A DNA stretch of 64,000 nucleotides from Paenibacillus hemerocallicola (GCF_006265175.1 NZ_VDCQ01000014.1:1-64000), one strand, 5' to 3'. Shown: positions 25,519-34,862, numbered from the stretch's first letter. The notes: a model not told the origin generated them from the letters alone. A program made the numbers and translations.

Positions 25519-25722
25519 ATGCTGGTAGTAGGAAGAAAGCCGGGAGAATACGTCGTCATCAATGGGAATATTATAGTGAAGGTGGTAAAAAGTGAAGAAG
25601 GACATCTGCGCCTGGCCATAGATGCACCGCAAACCATCAATATCCTTCGAGGCGAGATGCTGGAAAAGAATCCTATAGGGAAGTTTGCCGATGGCGATCA
25701 AGCATCGAATCGTTTCAATTAA
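25519..25722 (+). CDS. csrA: CsrA-family RNA-binding regulator
   Basis: A 67-aa protein with the CsrA fold: MLVVGRKPGEYVVINGNI, VKVVKSEEGHLRLAIDAP, INILRGEMLE. The RNA-contact residues equivalent to Arg6 and Arg44 (GRK and ILRGE) are kept; Leu4 is Val. CsrA dimers bind GGA motifs near ribosome-binding sites and block translation. The start at 25519 has AAAGGGG upstream; the longer frame from 25465 adds residues foreign to the family. In Bacillus relatives csrA lies beside fliW and flagellin genes. Here it stands alone between two terminators, so it is probably a second, accessory copy. Confidence 0.85.
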   Translation: MLVVGRKPGEYVVINGNIIVKVVKSEEGHLRLAIDAPQTINILRGEMLEKNPIGKFADGDQASNRFN

Positions 25723-25732
25723 ATTCAAGAAG

Positions 25733-25757
25733 AAACCTCCTACGGGAGGTTTTTTCA
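25733..25757 (+). terminator. Terminator after csrA
   Basis: AAACCTCC (25733-25740) pairs with GGAGGTTT (25745-25752) over a short loop, followed by TTTT. Confidence 0.85.
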
Positions 25758-25908
25758 TGTGCGCAATCCGCAACGATTTTTGTCTATTTCGTGAAATCAT
25801 GATCCAGTACCATCTAGGCATTACGAAGCCGGTACCGTTACATTATAATTAAGTTTGAATGTGCAATCATTCAGTACTAAAAGATTATAGAGAGAGGTAG
25901 AGAAACGA

Positions 25909-27216
25909 ATGATCGGAAATCGCAGGAAGAGAATTTCGCTTTCTTTGCTGACCTGGGGGCTCGTGGCGACACTTTCGAGCGCTTGCTCGATTCAAGCAAG
26001 GGATGCGGAAATCATCACCGACATCCCGCAGGCGGTCGAGGTGATCACGGTGCAGATGGAGCCTGTGCTGGATCGGTATGGGCTGGCGGGCACCCTGCAA
26101 TCGATGAAGGAAGCCGTCGTCTCGTTCGAAGTGGATGGCCGGGTAACCGAGACGCTCGTTCAGGCGGGCGACGTCGTCAAGGCGGGGGATGTGCTTGCGT
26201 CGCTGGATGCATCGAATTACAAGTTTCAGCTCAATCGGGCGGAAGCCGCGATCGGGCAAGCCGAAGCGTCGGTCCGTCAGGCGGAGGCTTCCGTCGCGGC
26301 GGCGGCGGTAGGCGTAGAGACGGCGCAACAATCGAGAGACGTATTGAGTAAAAACGGAGAGGCGCTTACTCAGGAAGCCTTTCGAATGGCCGCCTACGAT
26401 TTAAATAAGGCAGAGTCGAGGTTCGAGGCCGGGAGCGCGTCGGAGTCGGATTTGAACAACGCACGTCTGGCATTTAAACAAGCCGAGACAAACTATCTCA
26501 ACGCGAAGGCGCAGAGCAATCAGTCGTCGTCGGGCGTCACGTCCGCTGAAGCGACGCTGGCGCAGGCACGGGCGGGACTCGAGCAAGCCAGAGCGGCCCA
26601 CCGGGAAGCACTCGTAGTGCGGGATCAAGCGCAGCTGGCCGTCGAGAAGTCTTCTCTCGCCTCGCCGATCGAGGGCGTCGTACTGGAGAAGATCGTCTCG
26701 GCGTGGCAGCTGACGGGCGGAGGACAGCCCGCATATCGGATCGGAGACATTACGCAGTTGAAAGTCGTGCTGCCCGTACCGGATCAAGAAATCCGCAAAT
26801 GGAGTGTCGGGCAAGAGGTGGCGCTTACGCTGTACGGAGAGTCCCGGACCGGGGCAGTCAAGAACGTGTACCCTACGACGAACTCGAGCTCCGGATCTGT
26901 GAACGTTGAGGTCCTCGTGCCGAATCCGAATGCGGATTGGTTGCCGGGACAGGTCGTGAAGGCTGCACGAACGTCGACGGGAGAAGCAGGTATTCTCGTC
27001 CCTATAGAGGCGGTCGTCAGTACTGGCAGTAAACCCTACGTCTTTAAGAAGGTCGACGGCAAAGCATTGAAGACGAACGTCACGCTCGGAGAGCTTACCA
27101 ACAATCGACTTCATTTGACATCCGGTCTTTCGCCAGGAGATCAAATTGTCACTAAGGGGGCATATAAATTGTTTGATGGTGATTCGATCGCGACGTCAGA
27201 GGAGCGTGCCAAGTGA
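25909..27216 (+). CDS. RND efflux periplasmic-adaptor (HlyD/MFP) subunit
   Basis: A 435-aa membrane-fusion protein. An N-terminal hydrophobic segment ends in SSAC, a probable lipoprotein site. The biotinyl-lipoyl halves are visible (VVSFEVDGRVTETLVQAGDV, VKAGDVLASLD and SLASPIEGVVLEKIVSA), separated by a long alpha-hairpin rich in EAS/QA heptads (about 95-235). The beta-barrel follows (LKVVLPVPDQEIRKWSVGQE). It bridges the inner-membrane pump to the envelope. GAGAGAGG precedes the ATG. The stop overlaps the pump gene (GTGA), so the pair is one operon. Confidence 0.9.
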   Translation: MIGNRRKRISLSLLTWGLVATLSSACSIQARDAEIITDIPQAVEVITVQMEPVLDRYGLAGTLQSMKEAVVSFEVDGRVTETLVQAGDVVKAGDVLASLDASNYKFQLNRAEAAIGQAEASVRQAEASVAAAAVGVETAQQSRDVLSKNGEALTQEAFRMAAYDLNKAESRFEAGSASESDLNNARLAFKQAETNYLNAKAQSNQSSSGVTSAEATLAQARAGLEQARAAHREALVVRDQAQLAVEKSSLASPIEGVVLEKIVSAWQLTGGGQPAYRIGDITQLKVVLPVPDQEIRKWSVGQEVALTLYGESRTGAVKNVYPTTNSSSGSVNVEVLVPNPNADWLPGQVVKAARTSTGEAGILVPIEAVVSTGSKPYVFKKVDGKALKTNVTLGELTNNRLHLTSGLSPGDQIVTKGAYKLFDGDSIATSEERAK

Positions 27217-30200
27217 TCGATTACGTCATCAAGAAACGGAAAATTACGCTGCTCTTCCTCTTAATGGCGCTGATCGTCGGCTTCTTCGGATTTTCGCAGC
27301 TGCCGCGCCAAGAGATGCCGGACGTCGTCATCAAGCAGGCGCTCGTGACGACGATTTATCCCGGAGCGACTCCGGAGAAGGTCGAGCAGACGGTTACGAA
27401 GGTCATCGAACAGAAGATCAAGGAAATTCAAGGCATCAAAACGATCACCTCTACTTCGCATAACGGGTATTCCTCTATCCTGGTACTGACGGACGACGAT
27501 GCGGATGCTGCAAAGAAGTGGGATGAGCTGCGCAAAAAGGTGCAAGACGCCCAAGCGGACTTGCCCAAAGACGCGGAAGCACCGGTCGTCAATGACGATC
27601 TCGCAAAATCGTTCATCGAGCAGTTCGCGATTACAGCCGATCGCGTAGAGGATCTCTATGTTTTGATCGATCTGATGGTAACGTGGAAGGATCAACTCCG
27701 CACCGTACCCGGTGTCGCGGGCGTCGACATTCAGGGGCTGCCGGAGCGGGAAGTCAGAGTCGAGGTGGATGCGCAGAAGCTCCAGCAGCTCGGCATCCCT
27801 TGGGAGCAAGTGCTGAACACGCTGCAAAACTATAACGATCGCGTCCCGACGGGCAGTCTCGATTTCGGGAGTCGCGAGTATCTGCTGACGGTGCCGGAGG
27901 CGCAAGAGGCCGAAATCTTGAACCGGGTCGTCGTCACGCAAACGCAAACCGGTACGCCGGTGTATTTACGAGATATCGGGAGTGCAACATTAACGTATAA
28001 GAAAACGGCCTACTTTGCGTACTACAACGGAAAACCGGCCATAACGATCAGCCTTAGCAGCGAGACGGGCAGTGACGTTCCCGCCATGAATCGGCTCGTG
28101 AACGAGAAAATGAACAAGCTGGCTCCCAGCCTGCCCGGACAGTTGAAGCTGGAGTCGCTGTTCGCTCAGAACGATCGGGTCAACGAGCTATTTGCCGAGC
28201 TCACCAAGGAGCTGCTGATCGCAATTGCGGCGGTTATCCTGATCTGTACGCTCGGGCTTAATTTGCTTACTTCGGCGACTGTCGCGCTTGCGATTCCGTT
28301 CTCCATCGGACTCGGGTTCATCTTTTTGCCGGCTCTCGGCATTACCTTAAATCAAATTTCCATTGTTGGCCTCATTATTGTACTCGGACTTCTGGTCGAC
28401 GACGCCGTCGTGGTCAATGACAACATCGAGCGACGAATGTCGGCCCTTGGCGAAAGCCCATCCGTTGCAGCTGTCAACGGAACGAAAGAAGTGTCCATCT
28501 CGATTCTTACAGCCACTCTTGCGACGATTGCCGCGTTCGCACCGCTTTTGTTTTTGCAGGGCGACATCGGCGCGTTCATCAAGCCGATTCCAACCGTCGT
28601 TTCGCTAACCATGCTGGCTTCCATGGTCATGTCGCTCACGATCATTCCGATTTTCCGCGGCTGGTACGATGGAAAGCGTCAGAAAGCGGGGCAGTTTAAG
28701 CATAAACCTTCCGGCTTCTTGGGTAAGCAATTCCAAACGGTAACGAACATCTATTCGGGGCGGTGGATGGCGAAGGTACTGGAGCGGCCGCTCTTTACCG
28801 GGCTTGCCGGTCTGCTAATCGGCACTGCGGCGTACTCGCTTGCGCTTTTTACGCCCATTGAGCTGTTCCCGGATTCGGAACGACCGGAAGCTACGATCAA
28901 CATACAAATGCCGGCCGGCACATCCATTATCGAGACCAATCGGGTCGTACGCGAAATCGCCGATTGGGTCTTGGCACAGCCGGAAACGGAGCGGGTGACG
29001 TATGCGGCCGGCGGCGGCGCCCCGACGTTGTTTAGCGACATCGCTTCCGGAGCTCCACCGGCCAGCCCGACGACCGCACAGCTCCAGATTGTAGGGGTAA
29101 CAGGCAAATTCGACCGTGAGACGACGGTAGGAGCATGGCAATCGCATCTAAACGCAGCTTACCCGGGGGCGAATCTTAGTATTCGTGTCCCGCAGCTAGG
29201 TATTCCAGTCGGTTCTCCGGTATCGATCCGTTTGACCGGCGAGAGTTTGGATGAGCTTCAATCGATGGCTGACGAAGTGAAGGTTGCCGTCGCCAGCGTC
29301 CAAGGCACCGTGAACGTGCTGGACGACATGGGTATTGAACGGTACAACCTGACTTTTCAGCCGAATCAGGAAGCGATGGATCGCTACATGGTCAGTTATA
29401 ACGATTTGACACGGACACTGCTGCTGGTCGGTCAAGGATTAACCGTGAGCCAATTCGACACCGGACGAGAGCTCATTGACATAAATTTATATTTGTCAAA
29501 GAACGAAGCCGAGCCGAATCTTTTGTATCAGCAAGTGCAGGTAACGAATACCCAAGGGCGCCAAATCCCTTTGTCGCAACTGACGACGATGATTCCGGGG
29601 TTCTCGATACCGCAGATCAATCGGTATAACCTCGAGCGTACTGTAACGGTTACCGCCGACGTGTCTGGCCGGACAGCGACCGAAGTGATGGCTGAGGTGC
29701 AGAAGAAGCTCTCGGACATAACGTTCCCGGACGGATACGAATGGAGTATTGGCGGAGAAACGTCCGAGCAAGCGGATATATTCGCGAGTCTCGGCAAGCT
29801 TTCGGCCGTCGTTGCGTTCCTCATTGTTCTCCTCATGACGATGCAGTTTTACTCGCTCTCGTTGCCGCTGCTGATCATGACGACCGTGTACCTGGCTGCG
29901 GCGGGAGGGATCCTTGGCATTTTCTTGACGGGTATGCCGATCGGTTTCATGAGCATTATGGGCATCATATCCCTTGCGGGTGTCGTCGTGCGGAATGGTA
30001 TCGTTCTTATCGAGTTTATTGAGGAGGCACGCCGCCACGGGATGGAGCTGAAGGAGGCCGTCATGCAGGCAGCGTCCGCTCGCTTCCGTCCGATCGTGCT
30101 GACATCGCTCACAGCGATCGTGGGTATGATTCCGATCGCGACGATTGGGGACATTTTGTTCCGTCCGCTCGCAATGACGATTATCTTCGGGATGATTTTC

Positions 30201-30332
30201 TCGACGATTCTGACGTTGTTCGTCGTGCCGTCCCTTTATATGGTGTTGGCGAACATCAAATTGAAAAGTAAAAAGAAGCAAGATGAACATATAAGTATTG
30301 CGAATTCCTTCACAGAGAGCTCCGGTAGCTGA
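27213..30332 (+). CDS. RND-family multidrug efflux permease (AcrB-like)
   Basis: A 1039-aa inner-membrane proton-driven exporter. It starts MIDYVIKKRKITLLFLLMAL (TM1), then the porter domain (LPRQEMPDVVIKQALVTTIY PGATPEKVE split), and carries the conserved TM4 motif GLLVDDAVVVNDNIERR with the proton-relay aspartates. The second half repeats the plan and ends with TM12 (FSTILTLFVVPSLYMVLANI). GTG at 27213 overlaps the adaptor stop. The last seven codons (30309-30332) coincide with the apical part of a T-box leader, so the C-terminal tail appears to come from a deletion junction. The pump core is complete. Confidence 0.92.
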   Translation: MIDYVIKKRKITLLFLLMALIVGFFGFSQLPRQEMPDVVIKQALVTTIYPGATPEKVEQTVTKVIEQKIKEIQGIKTITSTSHNGYSSILVLTDDDADAAKKWDELRKKVQDAQADLPKDAEAPVVNDDLAKSFIEQFAITADRVEDLYVLIDLMVTWKDQLRTVPGVAGVDIQGLPEREVRVEVDAQKLQQLGIPWEQVLNTLQNYNDRVPTGSLDFGSREYLLTVPEAQEAEILNRVVVTQTQTGTPVYLRDIGSATLTYKKTAYFAYYNGKPAITISLSSETGSDVPAMNRLVNEKMNKLAPSLPGQLKLESLFAQNDRVNELFAELTKELLIAIAAVILICTLGLNLLTSATVALAIPFSIGLGFIFLPALGITLNQISIVGLIIVLGLLVDDAVVVNDNIERRMSALGESPSVAAVNGTKEVSISILTATLATIAAFAPLLFLQGDIGAFIKPIPTVVSLTMLASMVMSLTIIPIFRGWYDGKRQKAGQFKHKPSGFLGKQFQTVTNIYSGRWMAKVLERPLFTGLAGLLIGTAAYSLALFTPIELFPDSERPEATINIQMPAGTSIIETNRVVREIADWVLAQPETERVTYAAGGGAPTLFSDIASGAPPASPTTAQLQIVGVTGKFDRETTVGAWQSHLNAAYPGANLSIRVPQLGIPVGSPVSIRLTGESLDELQSMADEVKVAVASVQGTVNVLDDMGIERYNLTFQPNQEAMDRYMVSYNDLTRTLLLVGQGLTVSQFDTGRELIDINLYLSKNEAEPNLLYQQVQVTNTQGRQIPLSQLTTMIPGFSIPQINRYNLERTVTVTADVSGRTATEVMAEVQKKLSDITFPDGYEWSIGGETSEQADIFASLGKLSAVVAFLIVLLMTMQFYSLSLPLLIMTTVYLAAAGGILGIFLTGMPIGFMSIMGIISLAGVVVRNGIVLIEFIEEARRHGMELKEAVMQAASARFRPIVLTSLTAIVGMIPIATIGDILFRPLAMTIIFGMIFSTILTLFVVPSLYMVLANIKLKSKKKQDEHISIANSFTESSGS

Positions 30333-30515
30333 GAAGGAGTAAAGCGTTCTGTATGGAAAAAAGCCTCTAAGCCGCACCGCGGAACCTCTTCGGCGGGGAT
30401 GGCTGTGACACGAGCTCCTGTTACAGAGCTAGAGTATACGCATTCGCCGGGTGGTACCGCGAGGAATCCGATCCCATCCCTGAGACTACAGTCTCGGGGG
30501 TGGGATTTTTTTCTT
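30311..30515 (+). promoter_or_regulatory. Orphan T-box riboswitch, 5' end replaced by the efflux gene
   Basis: GGGTGGTACCGCG (30449-30461) is the T-box tRNA-acceptor-binding sequence. It is followed by the terminator hairpin (30472-30509, T-run to 30517). Upstream, AGAGAGCTCCGGTAGCTGAG at 30314-30333 and GGAG reproduce the stem I apical region (AG bulge and GGU.GCUG.GA loop). The base of stem I should lie further 5', but that is efflux coding sequence. By position the specifier may lie in TCTAAGCCG near 30364-30374 (tentative CCG or GCC). No aminoacyl-tRNA synthetase or amino-acid gene follows, so the switch controls nothing visible. Confidence 0.85.
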
Positions 30516-30830
30516 TTCTGACATTGAGTCGCAGTTATTCAGCGGATAATTTGGAGGGAGCAAGCCAGTCGTCAACGGCCGATGTGATTTACAACTTGTG
30601 GAAGACTCCGCCTTCGGAACGGGGATTAAGAGAGCACAATAGGTGATCCAGAAGGCTGCCGGCGATCGGCGGTATACTGAAATAACGGGCAGTATAATTA
30701 AGTGTAATTCAAATTTTACCTAGTATCGAAAAGCGCCAAGTTGTACAATATTTCCACTTAGAACTGAATTGGGGCGAAGATTCCTAGATGGTTTGATCTA
30801 CAAACGAGAGGATAGTTTACTATGCTAAGG
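30516..30830. other. Gap downstream of the T-box with no recognisable gene
   Basis: No frame longer than about 30 codons has a ribosome-binding site. TTTGGAGGGAGCAAG at about 30550 looks like the site of the gene that once followed the T-box, but no start codon or recognisable protein comes after it. Confidence 0.5.
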
Positions 30831-30846
30831 AGTGACATTCCAATCC

Positions 30847-31842
30847 ATGGATTATACGAAGTGCTTTAAGGAAGTTATACTGAACTATTCTTTTATCGAC
30901 CCTATTGTGGAATTTATTCGTCATAATGAAAACATTACTTACAAGATAACAGAAAAGGGATCTGAAAGTACTTACTTGTTGCGAATGCATAAACCAATAA
31001 CAAAAAACATGCAGGGTGTACAAAACATGCGTGAGGGGATTCAATCGGAACTACAATATTTGTTAGCCTGGTCGTCTCATTCCGATTTGCCTGTTCAAAT
31101 CCCTGTTCCGAATCTAAACGGTGAACTAGTAACAAGCGTTGTCATGGAATGCGAAGAAGTGCACTGTTCCGTCTTGAAATGGATTTTCGGGGAAACCATG
31201 TCCAAGAAAGATTTCACCAGTGAGGAAATGGTTAGGACCTTGGGGAAGCATATTGCATATTTGCATCAGTTTTCGCGGGGGTTTAAACATGGTTCAAGTT
31301 TTATAAGACCCGAACATGGGATAGAGTGGGTAAATAACATGTTGAGCAAATTACGATCAGGCGAAACAATGGGTATTATCACCACCGAGGACTTTAAACC
31401 TCTTGAAAATGCATTTTCATTGGTAACCGATCGCATGAAAGGGTTGAGCAAAAGTTTCGAGACCTGGGGATTCATCCATGCCGACATTCACTATAGCAAC
31501 TTAATCCGCACATCAAGGGGAATTTCATTCATTGACTTTGGATTATCGGGGTTTGGATATTACGCAAGCGATGTCGCTATGGGTGCCCTATTTACTAAAA
31601 ATGAATGACGGGATGATCTGCTTTCCGGCTACACTACTATTATTTCCGGAAAAATAGACATCGCACAGTTAGAGGACTTGATGTTTTTGAATATATGCGA
31701 ATACTACGCATTTCTGGTAAGTAGAAAAGAAAAGCATATGTGGATACGTGAACATATACCGAGTCTGATTGAACTTTGTAAATCTTTGCTTAAAGGCAAA
31801 ACGGTTTTTTATGATATCAATCAAGTAGTTTTAACAAACTAG
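30847..31842 (+). pseudogene. APH-family phosphotransferase interrupted by one in-frame stop
   Basis: TAAGGAG precedes a frame (ATG 30847, or GTG 30832) with the kinase-fold pattern ESTYLLRMHKP, then GFIHADIHYSNLI (catalytic Asp and Asn) and ISFIDFGLSGFGYYASDVAM. A TGA at 31606 ends it after ALFTKNE. The same frame continues RDDLLSGYTTIISGKIDIAQ ... LLKGKTVFYDINQVV to a TAG at 31840, giving the expected length of about 330 residues. One codon change (for example CGA to TGA) explains it. The catalytic core is upstream of the stop, so a shortened protein could still be made. Confidence 0.8.
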
Positions 31843-31984
31843 AGAGCAACTAATTACAGAAAACAACGTACGCAGCCGATCGGCACCCTCTCTCCCTTAC
31901 AACACTAACGAAGTTTCTGCTTCCTAAAAAGTAGATGAAACAGCTATGTTCAGGAAGGTGACTATCATTTCGAGGAGGAAGTAA

Positions 31985-32869
31985 ATGAAAGGTACGATCG
32001 ATATTAAAATTGACGATGTTAAGTTTCAGTTACAAGAAGAACATGATTTTGGTTGGCTTGCGAATTTGGGGCGTGTATTTGAAGCGTTTGCCCAGCAGGA
32101 TTCGGGCAATATAAGCTTTGGTATTGAGAAAAATAGCGGAAAAATTTTCGTCAAATACGCTGGTGCCAAAAGCGCAGCATTTTCGGGTACCCCCCAAGAC
32201 GCAATAAATAATTTGAAAAATGCTATGTCTCTATATAAAGAGTTAAGTCATCCCTCGCTAATTAAACTAATTGATCATTATGAAGTCGGCTCTGGCTACG
32301 CAGCTGTTTTTGAATGGTTTGACGGTGAATCTCTTCACCCGCATTGGTCTTTTCCGCCCCCAGCGAAGTACACTGATCCTAATTCCCCATTTTATAGATT
32401 TAAACACTTATCAGTGACACAAAGATTAATCTCGTTGGATCACATTTATACCTTTCATGAATTTGTTGAGGAAAAAGGCTTTGTAGCCATTGATTTTTAT
32501 GATGGGAGTCTGTTGCACGATTTCTCCAAAAATGAGACAAAAATATGCGATATTGATCTTTATCAAAGAAGACCCTATTGCAATTCAATGGGGAGACTAT
32601 GGGGCTCCTCCAGATTTATGTCTCCTGAAGAATTTTCTCTAGGTGCTGAGATAGATGGTTGCACAAACGTTTTTACCATGGGAGCAACAGCGTTTGCTCT
32701 ACTCGGAGGAGAGCGTGACCGCTCATTTGAACACTGGGAAGCAGGAAGGGAACTCTATGAGGTGGCGATAAGGGCTGTAAATCCTAATAGAGAGAATAGA
32801 TATGACAGTGTGTCGGATTTCAAATCGGCATGGGATTTGGCAGTTAAACTCGCTGACTTGCTGAACTAA
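31985..32869 (+). CDS. Serine/threonine protein kinase-like protein, divergent catalytic motifs
   Basis: A 294-aa soluble kinase-fold protein. Visible are the ATP-site lysine (KIFVKYAGAK), a catalytic loop that reads AIDFYDGSLLHDF in place of HRDxKxxN, CDIDLY in place of DFG, and GSSRFMSPEEF as the APE segment with activation loop. There is no membrane segment or PASTA domain, so it is not PrkC. Firmicutes encode a family with exactly these substitutions, but I know of no assigned substrate. GAGGAGG precedes the ATG. It follows a broken APH-type gene 142 bases upstream on the same strand. Confidence 0.75.
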   Translation: MKGTIDIKIDDVKFQLQEEHDFGWLANLGRVFEAFAQQDSGNISFGIEKNSGKIFVKYAGAKSAAFSGTPQDAINNLKNAMSLYKELSHPSLIKLIDHYEVGSGYAAVFEWFDGESLHPHWSFPPPAKYTDPNSPFYRFKHLSVTQRLISLDHIYTFHEFVEEKGFVAIDFYDGSLLHDFSKNETKICDIDLYQRRPYCNSMGRLWGSSRFMSPEEFSLGAEIDGCTNVFTMGATAFALLGGERDRSFEHWEAGRELYEVAIRAVNPNRENRYDSVSDFKSAWDLAVKLADLLN

Positions 32870-33077
32870 ACGGATACTATAGTTTACCAACCAGAATACG
32901 AAGCTACCGGCATGGATCGGCGGCTACGTTGAGGGACGGGCAGTTATCGCAAGTGAATCTTCTCCAAACGAGATAATCTGGATGGTTGTCCCATGAAATT
33001 AGAATGGAAAATACAGTATTAGACTTAGAATATAAAGCTATAGACCTGTAGCAGCGTTATTTTATCGAGTAAGCCTC

Positions 33078-33126
33078 TTGACTGTAGGATAATTTTGGAT
33101 TAAGATAATGTCAGTCACCACTGACA
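33078..33126 (+). promoter_or_regulatory. TetR promoter and operator
   Basis: TTGACT (33078-33083), 17-bp spacer, TAAGAT (33101-33106). Three bases further lies TGTCAGTCACCACTGACA (33109-33126), a perfect 7-bp-arm palindrome placed over the transcription start. This is the expected site for autorepression by the TetR protein at 33162. The preceding 32870-33077 contains no gene. Confidence 0.75.
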
Positions 33127-33161
33127 GACATATCGTGCATTTTATAGAAAGGGAGCTGATC

Positions 33162-33761
33162 ATGCGTCCAACTAAGCAAGGAAGTGCGGAGAAATTATTA
33201 CGGGCTGCGATTGACCTGATCTCGGAGAAAGGATACCACGGTGTCACGACGCAAGAAATCGCCTTAGCCGCCGACTTAAGCGAAAAGACGCTTTTTCGAC
33301 ATTTCGGAAGCAAGCAAAATTTGCTCGAATCCGCCCTTGAACGATTTCAATATGCCGAAGAGATGCGAATGCTCTTCAACGAACAGCTTGTGTGGGAGGT
33401 AGAAACTGACCTACTAGCCATTAGCAGAAAATATCATGACATCATGAACCGCGACCGAAAGCTTATTCAGATCGCCATAAAGGATGAGGTCCATATCCCC
33501 GGCTTTAAAGAACGTCGACTTCAGCATCCTCGACAACTGCTGACGTTTTTGACAGATTATTTCATTACGATGAGCGAGAAAGGAGAAATAACTTGTTCGA
33601 ACCCCACCATGCAGGCTTTCACTTTCATGATGGCTCAATACGGCGCATTTATTAACGATTTGGAAGCCGGGGGGAACTATCCGGGGATCGGGCTAGAACA
33701 ATTCATACAAGAGAACGTGAAAATTTTCGTCAGGTCTCTAACTATAGAAAAGGAGCTGTAA
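33162..33761 (+). CDS. TetR-family transcriptional repressor
   Basis: A 199-aa regulator. The N-terminal helix-turn-helix reads LLRAAIDLISEKGYHGVTTQ EIALAADLSEKTLFRHFGSK in two runs, the TetR signature. The remaining helices form the ligand and dimer domain. AAAGGGAG places the start at 33162, not 33108. The stop is four bases before the DUF1801 gene, so it heads the operon TetR-DUF1801-AHSA1. A palindromic operator overlaps its promoter. The copy of this module at 15637 has no TetR. Confidence 0.9.
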   Translation: MRPTKQGSAEKLLRAAIDLISEKGYHGVTTQEIALAADLSEKTLFRHFGSKQNLLESALERFQYAEEMRMLFNEQLVWEVETDLLAISRKYHDIMNRDRKLIQIAIKDEVHIPGFKERRLQHPRQLLTFLTDYFITMSEKGEITCSNPTMQAFTFMMAQYGAFINDLEAGGNYPGIGLEQFIQENVKIFVRSLTIEKEL

Positions 33762-33765
33762 AAGG

Positions 33766-34107
33766 ATGAGGAACGAGGAAGTATCGGCATTTATCGAAAA
33801 TCTTAATCAGCCGTGGCAAATCGAGGTCAGTAACCGGCTGCGCCAGATGGTGCATCAATCCATTCCAGAAGTCGAAGAACGCATACAGTACAAAAAACCC
33901 CATTTTCTAAAGCATGGACATTATGCAGCTGTTATTTCGCCATCGAAAGATGCCATTGCATTTATGATCATGAACGCAACCGGTCTTGCATTCCCTAGAG
34001 GATTCGAGGGGCCCGTCGAGCGAAAATGGCTTAAGATTCGAGAAGGGGATACGCCTGATTACGAGCTACTGGCAAATCTGGTGATTCAAGCTTCAAGCAC
34101 GCTGTAG
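33766..34107 (+). CDS. DUF1801 (YdhG-like) protein, copy 2
   Basis: A 113-aa protein sharing with the copy at 15637 the runs ERIQYKKPHFLK, GHYAAVISPSKDAIAFMIMN and REGDTPD, and the ending QASSTL. About two thirds of positions agree by eye. It starts four bases after the TetR stop, with AAAAGGA as the binding site. Function is unknown. The tight coupling to a repressor suggests an inducible stress protein. Confidence 0.8.
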   Translation: MRNEEVSAFIENLNQPWQIEVSNRLRQMVHQSIPEVEERIQYKKPHFLKHGHYAAVISPSKDAIAFMIMNATGLAFPRGFEGPVERKWLKIREGDTPDYELLANLVIQASSTL

Positions 34108-34186
34108 CAGCTAAGGATCGCCAGACCAGAACATTCACAAATCACTTTCGGGGTGTGAACACCCCTTCAAAACAAGGAGGATATTC

Positions 34187-34699
34187 ATGAACAACATTCC
34201 GTATCAACCGTTTAAAATGGCAATCACACGCGTATTCGATGCTCCTCGTGAACTCGTTTTTAAAGTATGGACGGAGTCCGATCATTTTGCGAAATGGTGG
34301 GGGCCCAAGGGTTTCTCCCTCGAGGTCACCAAAATGGAGGCTCGACCAGGCGGTATGTTTTTAGGATGTCAGACGTCTCCTGACGGGAGTCACGTCATGT
34401 GGGGGAAATTTGCATATCAAGAGGTAATCGCACCCGAGAAAGTGGTTTTTATCCAATCCTTTTCTGATGAGAAAGGCAATACGATCCGAGCATCTTTTAA
34501 CGCGGATTGGCCTCTTGAAATTATGAATATCATCACGCTCGAAGAAAACGAAGGGAAAACTACCCTGACTCTCAAAGGCGGCCCTCTGAACGCATCCGCT
34601 GAGGAGCAAGCGTCATACGAGGGCATGGCGCCAATGCTTCAACAAGGCCTCGAAGGTATGTTCGATCAACTCGCTGACTACCTGGCTAGTCAGAAGTAA
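34187..34699 (+). CDS. AHSA1/SRPBCC-domain protein, paired with DUF1801 (copy 2)
   Basis: A 170-aa AHSA1-type protein: RVFDAPRELVFKVWTESDHF, WWGPKGFSLEVTKMEARPGG, FIQSFSDEKGN, GGPLNASAEEQAS. It is the clear paralogue of the protein at 16053. AAGGAGG precedes the ATG. The 79-base gap after the DUF1801 gene contains the perfect hairpin GGGGTGTGAACACCCC (34150-34165), which could tune expression within the operon. Confidence 0.87.
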   Translation: MNNIPYQPFKMAITRVFDAPRELVFKVWTESDHFAKWWGPKGFSLEVTKMEARPGGMFLGCQTSPDGSHVMWGKFAYQEVIAPEKVVFIQSFSDEKGNTIRASFNADWPLEIMNIITLEENEGKTTLTLKGGPLNASAEEQASYEGMAPMLQQGLEGMFDQLADYLASQK

Positions 34700-34862
34700 T
34701 TTGTGATCAAAGAAGATTAATGACTGGAGTAGATGGACGCTTCAATATGCTAGCTTTTCAAACCTTATCTCACTGGATATAGGGACAAATCCAAGTTTTT
34801 GTTCATTCACGGTTTTCATTGGAATGTTGTTCTTCCTTTTTTCGCTTGAGAGTGCATCTAGC

